This document shows positions 57,076 through 64,000 of a DNA stretch of 64,000 nt, one piece after another (positions within the stretch are counted from its first letter, which is position 1; the number at the start of each line of letters is the position of its first letter). The translations under genes were made by a program, and so were the position numbers. Origin of the DNA: Paenibacillus hexagrammi (GTDB lineage Bacteria > Bacillota > Bacilli > Paenibacillales > NBRC-103111); NCBI RefSeq assembly GCF_021513275.1, contig NZ_CP090978.1, forward strand, positions 1,674,001 through 1,738,000. Reading direction: 5' to 3'. The notes under the pieces are model-generated. The model saw nothing but the letters and a program-made list of their open reading frames with translations. It had not been told where the DNA came from and did not search any database.

Positions 57076-57741
57076 ATGGCAAATGTACAGGAACAAATTA
57101 TAAGCGCGTTCCAATTCAGACATGCGTGCAAGGAATTCGATCCGGCGAAAAAAATCAGCGATGCGGATTTCGCGTTTATTTTGGAAACAGGACGCTTGTC
57201 TCCAAGCTCCTTTGGCTTTGAGCCTTGGAAATTTGTGGTGCTGCAAAATCCGGTGATCCGTGAGAAGCTTCTTCCTATCTCTTGGGGAGCGCAGAAGCAG
57301 CTGCCGACCTCCAGCCATTTCATCATCATGCTCTCCAGAACCAAGGAGGATTTGACCGCTGATTCCACTCATATCCGGCATATGATGCAGGATGTGCAGC
57401 AGCTTCCCGAAGAAGTGCAAAAGGGCAAAGAAAGCATGTTTGCCAAATTCCTTGAATCCGATTTCGATCTACTTGGCAACGAAAGAGCTATGTTTGAGTG
57501 GGGAAGCCGCCAAACCTACATTGCACTTGGCAATATGATGACGGCTGCAGCCCAAATTGGCGTTGATTCCTGCCCGATCGAAGGCTTCGACAAGGAGAAA
57601 GTCGAGCAGTTGCTTCGTGAGGAAGGGATTCTAAAGGGCAATTATGGCGTAGCTTGCATGGTTGCCTTTGGCTACCGGGTGAGGGAGCCTCGTGCGAAGA
57701 CAAGACGCTGCAAGGAAGAAGTCATTCAGTGGGTTAATTAA
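57076..57741 (+). CDS. NAD(P)H-dependent nitroreductase
   Basis: A 221-residue FMN oxidoreductase of the nitroreductase family, YfkO/NfsB-like. The N-terminal FMN-contacting RHACKEFDP, then LSPSSFGFEPWKFVV, and ALGNMMTAAAQIGVDSCPIEGFD are all characteristic. It would reduce nitro compounds or quinones in the cytosol. ATG 57076 has AAGAAGG at about ten bases; ATG 57055 has none. The overlying dyad suggests repressor control. Confidence 0.9.
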   Translation: MANVQEQIISAFQFRHACKEFDPAKKISDADFAFILETGRLSPSSFGFEPWKFVVLQNPVIREKLLPISWGAQKQLPTSSHFIIMLSRTKEDLTADSTHIRHMMQDVQQLPEEVQKGKESMFAKFLESDFDLLGNERAMFEWGSRQTYIALGNMMTAAAQIGVDSCPIEGFDKEKVEQLLREEGILKGNYGVACMVAFGYRVREPRAKTRRCKEEVIQWVN

Positions 57742-57745
57742 TAGA

Positions 57746-57779
57746 GAGACAGCCTATCGTGTGCATAGGCTGTCTTTTG
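57746..57779. terminator. Terminator between nitroreductase and MFS genes
   Basis: GACAGCCTAT (57748-57757) pairs with ATAGGCTGTC (57765-57774), then TTTT. Confidence 0.8.
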
Positions 57780-57805
57780 CCTTTGCAGTACACTGTGCGC
57801 TGCTC

Positions 57806-59043
57806 TTATGAGGCTTCCTTCTGCTGCATCAGCCTGGCGTCACGGGGCAGGAAGAAGGCGCAAAGTCCCAGCAGCGGAAGGAATGCGCATAGCTTGATTG
57901 CGAAAGTGACGCTGGTCATATCGCTGATCCATCCAAGCAGCACGGAGCCAAGACCGGCCATGCCGAATGCCAAGCCGAAGAACAATCCGGACACCGTGCC
58001 GACATGATTCGGCATCAGCTCCTGCGCATAGACGATAATGACGGAGAAGCCTGACATGAGGATTAAACCTATGGCGCAGCACAATACGAAAGCAACTCCA
58101 GACGAGACAAAAGGCAGCAGCAGCGAAAACGGAGCGGTCCCCGCGATCGAGATCCAGATCATCGTTTTACGGCCAAAACGATCCGCCAGCGGCCCCCGAG
58201 CAAGGTACCGACCATCCCCGCGAACTGAAGTGCAAACAAACACAGCTGTGCGCGTGATATTGGGAGGTTGTAATGCTCGATAAAATAAAAGGAATAAAAG
58301 CCTGTCATACTGGCAATATAGACGAATTTGGAGAAGAGCAGGGCAATTAAGACAGCCATGGCTCCGACAATAAATTTTGTCGTATGCGGCGAACGCGCAC
58401 GTTCAACAACAGCTGCGGCACTTGTCGAGCGTTTAGCCGAGCTGTAGGCTAATTGATCTGCATACCATCTGCTTATGATCAGTTGTACAGCAATGCCGAT
58501 CACAGCTGCAATGGTGAACCACAGGAAGCCCTTTGGCCCATGCGGCATGATGATGAAGGCAACAAGCAGCGGTGCAAGTGCTTGGCCGGTGTTGCCGCCG
58601 ACCTGAAATACGGACTGTGCTAGGCCGCGTCCCTTCCCCGCTGCTAGGCGCGCTACGCGAGAGGATTCAGGATGCAGCACGGACGAACCGACGCCGATCA
58701 AGGCGGCTGATACGAGAAGCATCCAGAAGGCTTGTGTGTAAGCAAAGCCAAGGAGGCCGACGAGTGAAAACACCATGCCTAGGGGCAACAGGCCTGGCAT
58801 TGGCCTGCGGTCCGACATATAGCCGATCAACGGCTGCAGCAAGGAGGCTGTGATGTTGAGCATGAAGGCAACCCAGCCGATTTTGGTAAAGCTGAGATGC
58901 ATGGAGGCTTGAAAAAGCGGAAAGGCCGATGGAACGGCTGTCTGCATCGCATCGTTCAGCAAGTGGGCAAAGCTGACGCCTGCAAGAATGGATACGGCCG
59001 AATAGCGCTGAGACTGAATGGCCGCAGTTTGAGTTTGAGACAT
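57806..59043 (-). pseudogene. Fsr-like MFS transporter, frameshifted
   Basis: A 12-helix efflux transporter resembling fosmidomycin-resistance (Fsr) proteins: VSFAHLLNDAMQTAVPSAFP, IGYMSDRRP, GVGSSVLHPESSRVAR and GGNTGQALAP. The frame breaks in C5 at 58193-58197 (G5 on the coding strand): one frame ends with GMVGTLLGG, and the next continues with PLADRFGRKTMIW, the expected loop. One added base restores 412 residues. ATG 59043 follows AGGGGGA. It is divergent from an AraC gene, its likely regulator. Substrate cannot be assigned. Confidence 0.85.
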
Positions 59044-59155
59044 AAGATCTCCCCCTTTCATTTTTTACAAGTATACCCAATGGGAGTGTACAAGGTCGTT
59101 GTGAAAATTGCTGCGAAATGAGCAATTTTTGCTATAATGGGGGCAGGTGATAACG

Positions 59156-59968
59156 ATGCAGGTAAAAGCGGAAACAGCTTGGATTGAATTGTGGCAGGGC
59201 AGTAATGAATTCAAAAATGTTCCACATACACACGAGAATTGGATGCAGATCACACTTCCTGTGAAAGGTGTTTGTCATTTTACTCAGGAAGCGCGCAGCT
59301 ATGCGTTAGGGCAGGGCAGCGGTCTGATCCAACCGCCGGGGATGAAGCATCATTTTCATCTCGGGGAGCAGGCCTCTGTCATCATTCTTAAAGTACAGGA
59401 AAGAGGCCTTGGAGGCATGACGGCGATTCATCCTCCATTTATAGCAGGTGCACAACAAGATGTTCTGCAAGCGTTCAATCCGCCTGCGCTCGTCAGCCGC
59501 TTTCAACATTGGATGCTCTCTCTAATGCAAGGTCAAACGCTTTCAGATCCTTTGGCTGTGCAGCAGGTGGAGCACGATGTCCTCGCCTTCCTCGGCGACT
59601 GGCTAGGGATAAGCAGGTCAGAGCCTGCACAATCCGCGCTGCCGGAGGGGATTACGGACCCGCACATGCTGCGAACGCTTGAGTATCTTCACGATTGCTA
59701 TGAACAAGCCATCTGTGTGGACGAATTGGCTGCACAGGCACTGCAGAGCCGGTTTCATTTCATCCGCTCCTTTCGTAAAGCTACGGGCACCACGCCTTAT
59801 CAATATTTGCTCTCCTTGCGGATCCAAGAAGCGATGCGCAGGCTGCGCCGCACGGAAGTGTCGATCGGGGGTATCAGCGCCGATTTAGGGTTTTCCAGCA
59901 CGAGCCAGTTTCATCGTGCTTTTCTACGAGCGACGGGGGTGACCCCGCAGCAATACCGTCAGGGATAG
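59156..59968 (+). CDS. AraC-family transcriptional regulator
   Basis: A 270-residue regulator with an N-terminal cupin sensor (HTHENWMQITLPVKGVC, LIQPPGMKHHFHLGEQ) and a C-terminal AraC helix-turn-helix pair (QAICVDELAAQALQSRFHFI and SIGGISADLGFSSTSQFHRAF). It ends TPQQYRQG, as normal for the family. ATG 59156 follows AGGTGAT at good spacing. The divergent MFS gene, 112 bp away, is the likely target. A 9-bp tandem repeat lies directly after the stop codon. Confidence 0.9.
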   Translation: MQVKAETAWIELWQGSNEFKNVPHTHENWMQITLPVKGVCHFTQEARSYALGQGSGLIQPPGMKHHFHLGEQASVIILKVQERGLGGMTAIHPPFIAGAQQDVLQAFNPPALVSRFQHWMLSLMQGQTLSDPLAVQQVEHDVLAFLGDWLGISRSEPAQSALPEGITDPHMLRTLEYLHDCYEQAICVDELAAQALQSRFHFIRSFRKATGTTPYQYLLSLRIQEAMRRLRRTEVSIGGISADLGFSSTSQFHRAFLRATGVTPQQYRQG

Positions 59969-59984
59969 CCTCTGACAACGGAGG

Positions 59985-60095
59985 CGGTAGCTGTTGCTAC
60001 TGCTACAGCAGCTACAGCTACCGCGCCTACTGCAGATACAGCAGCTACAGCAGCTACAGCAGCTACAGCAGCTACAGCAGCTACAGCTACTATTG
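59985..60095 (+). repeat. 9-bp tandem repeat (GCAGCTACA) in the 3' region of the AraC gene
   Basis: Five perfect GCAGCTACA units at 60041-60085, with degenerate units on both sides back to about 59985. It lies between the AraC stop codon (59966-59968) and the terminator, so it is transcribed. In the AraC frame past the stop it would read Ala/Thr; the next frame reads Ser-Ser-Tyr flanked by Cys-rich ends. No start codon precedes either. Confidence 0.85.
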
Positions 60096-60130
60096 CTGCG
60101 ATCCAGTCTGTTGCAAATGTTAGGAAAATG

Positions 60131-60183
60131 AAAAATAGCAGTCCCCTAGATCGATGAACTCGATCGTAAGGACTGCTTTTTTG
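60131..60183 (+). terminator. Terminator of the AraC transcript
   Basis: AGCAGTCC (60137-60144) pairs with GGACTGCT (60170-60177), with an inner GATCGA/TCGATC stem, then TTTTTT. Confidence 0.8.
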
Positions 60184-60236
60184 TAGCTATTTGGATGAAG
60201 CTACTGGCGTTTAGGCTTGATCCAGTATGGATCGGT

Positions 60237-61814
60237 TTAACGCATCTGCGTTGGAGGACGGTTACGGCTGGCCGCCCATTCATCCAGTTGTCTCTGCTTT
60301 TCAGAAATGATCTTGTCGGCACCTGCCGTATGTAATGCTTTTATAAAGGTTGGAAGGATTTGCGACGGTTCGAACTCTCCGGCGTTGATAGCTCCAGTGT
60401 ATTGCAGGAGCACGTTATTGCAGGCGATGACCTCGTTCTTTACTCCGCTGGGGTCAAACACAAAGCCTAACGCTTTGGAGATTTCCGCGTTTTGATTGAA
60501 GCTTCTGTACTTATCCCACAGCTTGGGATCGTCACTTGCCCAAATGTAGGAATTGAATTCATTACCGAACATCCAAGGTAAATTCAAGTTATAGCCGATT
60601 GACTTGGCAGTCTCGCCTGGAGGATAGTCGATGATGGTGTCCGACTTTTTCACATAATGCTTGCCTTCAATACCCCAATCCAGCAAATTTAGTAAGTAGG
60701 GGTCCGAGTACAGCAGGTTTAGAAACATCATAGCCCGTGCCGGGTCTTTAGAGGTTCTCGGAATTGCGAACATGGCACTAGTTGTATCGCCTGTCGTTGT
60801 ATAAGGCTTCGTGAGCTCGACGGTCACCATAGGATAGCCGGTATTTCTTGATTCCTGTGCATCAAATCCAGGTTTCATGGATTCCGCATAAGCGAAAGCT
60901 TTGCCGGCCTTCACGGCTTCGAATTCATCCTGTCTCGTTATAGAGCCATCCTTGTTGATATAGCCCGCCTGGAACCATTCGTGCATCAATTTGGCATAAT
61001 GTGCGTATTCCTCCGTCTCATACATATTGATCACTTTAAGATCATCACTGTCCCGTCGCAGCACTCCAGGGCCGCCTGTGGTGTCGAGCATATCAAACTC
61101 GCCATATCCGAGCAGGACAGTCAGCGGTGAACGGTCATATTTGACCTGTAGAGGAATGAGATCAGGCTCGTTGTCCTTAATGGTTTTCAAAACGGTGCTG
61201 AAGTCTTCCAGGGAATGTATCGGTGATAAATCGATATGATACTTGTCTACAAGGTCCTTTCGCATGACGATACCTTTGGTGGAGGCGAATTCTTTATTCG
61301 TAACGACCCCGTATATGCTGCCTTTGACGCGTCCGCTCTCGAGATAGGCAGGTTCCAAAGTGCTTGTAATGCCTTGCCCGTACTCCTTGAGCAATTTGTC
61401 CAAAGGTATGATTTGCTGCTTGGTCACCTCTTGTCCGAGATAATACCAGGAAGAAGTGAACATTAAATCAAACTGTTCGTTGGATGTGAACATTAAGTTC
61501 GTTTTATCCTGCCACACCGACCAATCGATAGGTCTGATTTCTATCGTTGCATTTATTTTCTTTAGTAAGTAATCATTAATCGCTTGTTCAACGTCAGGAA
61601 GATCTTTGGGAACGTTGCCCGAAGGGAAGATCATGACCATCTGGTAAGGCGGGAGGTCGGAGCGAGCCAGAGAGAGGACCTGTGCAGGTTCGCTTGATGG
61701 TTGCGGCGAAGCTGTATCGATAGAAGTAGGATGATCTTGGCTGCATGAGATCAAAAGAGCGGAAGCTGTAATTACTGTAAATGTGCAGCGGAATATGTTA
61801 AATAGAATATTCAC
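60237..61814 (-). CDS. Extracellular solute-binding lipoprotein (DUF3502 type), third set
   Basis: A 525-residue lipoprotein related to the binding protein at 10430-11988. Start GTG 61814, seven bases after AGGAGGG, gives a signal peptide with lipobox ALLISCSQD. The SBP fold follows, and the end is a DUF3502-type region (FDPSGVKNEVIACNNVLLQY). Permease genes are not adjacent, so they lie beyond the window or elsewhere. It is divergent from a YesM/YesN pair. The open frame extends to 62024 but overlaps the divergent kinase gene and lacks a better start. Confidence 0.9.
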   Translation of the reverse strand: MNILFNIFRCTFTVITASALLISCSQDHPTSIDTASPQPSSEPAQVLSLARSDLPPYQMVMIFPSGNVPKDLPDVEQAINDYLLKKINATIEIRPIDWSVWQDKTNLMFTSNEQFDLMFTSSWYYLGQEVTKQQIIPLDKLLKEYGQGITSTLEPAYLESGRVKGSIYGVVTNKEFASTKGIVMRKDLVDKYHIDLSPIHSLEDFSTVLKTIKDNEPDLIPLQVKYDRSPLTVLLGYGEFDMLDTTGGPGVLRRDSDDLKVINMYETEEYAHYAKLMHEWFQAGYINKDGSITRQDEFEAVKAGKAFAYAESMKPGFDAQESRNTGYPMVTVELTKPYTTTGDTTSAMFAIPRTSKDPARAMMFLNLLYSDPYLLNLLDWGIEGKHYVKKSDTIIDYPPGETAKSIGYNLNLPWMFGNEFNSYIWASDDPKLWDKYRSFNQNAEISKALGFVFDPSGVKNEVIACNNVLLQYTGAINAGEFEPSQILPTFIKALHTAGADKIISEKQRQLDEWAASRNRPPTQMR

Positions 61815-61926
61815 GAAGATCCCTCCTGTTAGATTTACTATAACAAAGAAGATCACGCATAAAAAGAAGGAAATACTAGTTCTGTTGTTGAAATCTCGGA
61901 GAGAAAAGGAGGTATCGAGACCTTCC

Positions 61927-63675
61927 ATGAAAAAGGGAACACTTCGATCACGGCTCATCCTCGGTTTTGCTATGGTAACGGTTCCACTCGTCGTTCTATT
62001 GATATGGAATAACATGTACGCCATGAAGGTTGTGCATTCCCAGGTAGCTCAGTCCAATAAAAACATGCTCACCATGTATATGAATCAAATCGATCAGGTG
62101 TTGGAAGAATTGGATAAGTACTTGTACCGGACGGCAAATCAGGATAACGATTTGATTTCACTGAGCGCATTCGATCCGGATAACCCGGAATCCTACTACG
62201 CCAAGATTCGTACACTGAACGCGATGTATGTGAATACGAATTATTACAAGGATGCCGATGTGCTGTTTGCCTACAGCTCCCGTTATGACGAGCTGCTCAC
62301 CGCTCCGCAGCCTTATATGAACAACGAGCGGAAAGAATCGATCAAAAGCCGCTTGATTGAATTGATGAAGGACAAGGATAGCCGCAGTCCCTTGCTTAAA
62401 TCCTGGGTGCTGATACACCAAGATGATCAATATTCGCTGGTTCGGGTTGTGGATACCGGCTACGAGTCGTTCATCGGTGCATGGGTGGATATTAACCGGC
62501 TGATGATTCCACTGAATTTGCTGCATCTGGGTGAAAGTGGACAAGCTTTGTTTCTTTCCAAAGAAGGCGCCATTCTGAATACGATTAATGACAAGGAATT
62601 CGCTGATAAGCTTCACGCCAAAGACTGGAACGTTGATTTATTGAAAGAAGAGGAGCCTTATCAGATCGTCCGTTTGTGGGAGAATTATTTGCTTGTCGTC
62701 CAGTCCTCGCGCAATGCGAATATGTATTTGTCTGTGATGATTCCGGAGCGAAACCTGCTCGAGGGTCTTACTTTTTTCCAAAGAATCAATTACTATGTGC
62801 CTGTTCTTGCCTTGGCTATGTTGTTATTATATTTGCTGTTCCTGCAAAGATTTTTGTTGAAACCGATCGGGCAGCTGATTAAAGGGATGAGAAGAATTTA
62901 CTCCGGAGACCTGTCAGCGCGGTTGAATGATCATAAATTAGTAGAGTTCATGATTATTGCAGAAACCTTTAATAACATGGCCTCACAGATTGAGGTGCTG
63001 AAAATCGATATCTACGAGGAGCAGCTGCGTACGAAGAAAGCGGAGCTGAAGCATCTTCAGGCGCAGATTCATCCGCACTTTTTCATGAATTCCTTAAACA
63101 TCGTGTATAATTTGGCCCAGACGAAAAGCTACGAGTTAATCCAGCAGATGTCCATTCATTTGGTCAAATATTTTCGTTTTGCCATCCGCACGCACTTGAC
63201 ATCAATTACGATGCAGGAAGAACTGGATCATATCCGCAGCTATCTGGCCGTACAGCAGGTCAGGTTTCCCGAGCATCTGGCTGTTGATATCCATCTGGCC
63301 AAAGAGCTCGAGGCCTGCCGAATTCCGCCTTCGACGATTCAGCCGCTAGTGGAGAATGCCATGATTCACGGCTTCTCTTTCAATCAAGGCAAAGTGTTCC
63401 AGGTTCACATTGAAGTAAAGCCCGACCCGAACGATAGCAGCTATATTACGGTCAGGGTCAGCGACAACGGGAAGGGTATCCCTCTCGATAAGCTTCAATT
63501 GATGCAGTCCAGGAGCTATTTCGAAATGGAAGGCAGCGAGCATGTGGGACTGTGGAACGTGATTCGCAGGTGCAAGCTGTATTACAAAGCTGAGACGGGT
63601 ATTGCTATGGAGAATGCCGAGCCAAGCGGTGCAATTGTTACATTGAGACTGCCGCGTCTGAGTATGGAAGAGTGA
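61927..63675 (+). CDS. YesM-type sensor histidine kinase (third system)
   Basis: A 582-residue membrane kinase. First helix at LILGFAMVTVPLVVLLIW, extracellular sensor about 45-285, second helix (VPVLALAMLLLYLLFLQ), HAMP, the H-box QIHPHFFMNSLN, and HATPase_c with PLVENAMIHG, DNGKGIP and HVGLWNVI. ATG 61927 is used; AAGGAGG lies 14 bases upstream, somewhat far. The response regulator gene follows within a few bases. Divergent from the binding-protein gene, its probable target or sensory partner. Confidence 0.9.
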   Translation: MKKGTLRSRLILGFAMVTVPLVVLLIWNNMYAMKVVHSQVAQSNKNMLTMYMNQIDQVLEELDKYLYRTANQDNDLISLSAFDPDNPESYYAKIRTLNAMYVNTNYYKDADVLFAYSSRYDELLTAPQPYMNNERKESIKSRLIELMKDKDSRSPLLKSWVLIHQDDQYSLVRVVDTGYESFIGAWVDINRLMIPLNLLHLGESGQALFLSKEGAILNTINDKEFADKLHAKDWNVDLLKEEEPYQIVRLWENYLLVVQSSRNANMYLSVMIPERNLLEGLTFFQRINYYVPVLALAMLLLYLLFLQRFLLKPIGQLIKGMRRIYSGDLSARLNDHKLVEFMIIAETFNNMASQIEVLKIDIYEEQLRTKKAELKHLQAQIHPHFFMNSLNIVYNLAQTKSYELIQQMSIHLVKYFRFAIRTHLTSITMQEELDHIRSYLAVQQVRFPEHLAVDIHLAKELEACRIPPSTIQPLVENAMIHGFSFNQGKVFQVHIEVKPDPNDSSYITVRVSDNGKGIPLDKLQLMQSRSYFEMEGSEHVGLWNVIRRCKLYYKAETGIAMENAEPSGAIVTLRLPRLSMEE

Positions 63676-63678
63676 GGG

Positions 63679-64000
63679 ATGAACATGTATACAGCATTGA
63701 TCGTGGATGATGAGATTTTTGCGGTGAAGGGAATTCTATCAGGTGTGAATTGGCAGCAGCTTGGCATTCACGACGTATATGAAGCCTACCATGCAACGAT
63801 GGCGAAGGAGAGGCTGCAAACAACACCGGTGGATGTGATCATTTGTGATATTGAAATGCCCGACGAAACGGGACTCGAGCTGGTGGAGTGGATTAAAATT
63901 CACTATCCCGAAATCATTGTCATTTTTCTGACGTGCCACGCGGATTTTTCCTTTGCTCAGAAGGCTATTCAGCTTGGAAGCTATGATTATTTGCTGAAGC
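63679..64000 (+). CDS. YesN-type response regulator (third system), partial
   Basis: Start of a response regulator, cut by the window end after 107 residues. The receiver domain is seen: VDDE near 8-11, phosphoacceptor in VIICDIEMPDETG (Asp55 if counted from ATG 63685), and LTCHADFSFAQKAIQLGSYDYLLK. ATG 63679 or 63685 are both possible; GAGGG favours 63685. By analogy with the other two pairs an AraC-type DNA-binding domain should follow. Confidence 0.88.
   Translation, partial: MNMYTALIVDDEIFAVKGILSGVNWQQLGIHDVYEAYHATMAKERLQTTPVDVIICDIEMPDETGLELVEWIKIHYPEIIVIFLTCHADFSFAQKAIQLGSYDYLLK

Noticed and set aside
59779-60116. Cys/Ser/Tyr-rich frame as an independent small protein
   Set aside because: No ATG, GTG or TTG occurs in that frame between the upstream stop and the Cys-rich part, so it is not called as a gene.
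60030-60120. Tandem array as a CRISPR
   Set aside because: The unit is 9 bp with no spacers.
1-64000. tRNA, rRNA, insertion sequences, prophage or attachment sites
   Set aside because: Looked for by eye on both strands; no cloverleaf, transposase, integrase or terminal repeats were recognised.

Overview
The window looks like chromosomal DNA of a Paenibacillaceae bacterium, most likely Paenibacillus (Firmicutes). This is inferred from strong AGGAGG-type ribosome binding sites, frequent TTG and GTG starts, three YesM/YesN-type two-component pairs beside carbohydrate ABC transporter genes, S-layer-homology anchored glycoside hydrolases, two-cysteine-type SelD, RNase J, and a ydaO-type c-di-AMP riboswitch. 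No tRNA, rRNA, CRISPR array, transposase or phage gene was seen.

Layout. 1-4.8 kb: a KinB-like sensor kinase, an ArsP/DUF318-type permease, and divergent from it selD-mnmH (selenophosphate synthesis and tRNA 2-selenouridine). 5-26 kb: a large galactan/arabinan locus. A YesM/YesN pair (minus strand) is divergent from two permeases and a solute-binding lipoprotein. These are followed by an SLH-anchored GH53 galactanase carrying a cohesin-like module, a CBM61-dockerin protein, a GH42 beta-galactosidase, and a 2276-residue protein with a GH5-like domain, two GH43 domains, a cohesin-like module and a dockerin. Together they suggest a cell-surface, cellulosome-like machine for rhamnogalacturonan-I side chains: outside hydrolysis, ABC import, inside galactosidase, with two-component sensing. 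26-30 kb: small housekeeping or hypothetical genes. 30-36 kb: cydAB, copA, a SafE-like membrane protein and a YtkA-like protein, i.e. a respiration/copper group. 36-42 kb: a LysM-CAP wall protein under a c-di-AMP riboswitch, small proteins, RNase J, an amino acid permease and a LysE exporter. 42-48 kb: manA and a ROK sugar kinase opposite a LacI regulator, then an AraC regulator opposite an oxidoreductase and a sugar isomerase. 48.9-56 kb: a second complete permease-permease-binding protein-YesM-YesN block. 56-60 kb: GNAT, XRE, nitroreductase, a Fsr-like MFS and its AraC neighbour. 60-64 kb: a third binding protein divergent from a third YesM/YesN pair, cut by the window end.

No ABC ATPase gene is present, so the sugar importers probably use a shared MsmX-type ATPase encoded elsewhere.

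Seven genes are broken by what is in every case exactly one missing base, mostly in short homopolymer runs. The breaks hit otherwise well-preserved genes such as cydB, copA, permease, kinase, AraC and MFS. This pattern points to assembly indels more than to true gene decay, and the entries below give the restored gene spans.
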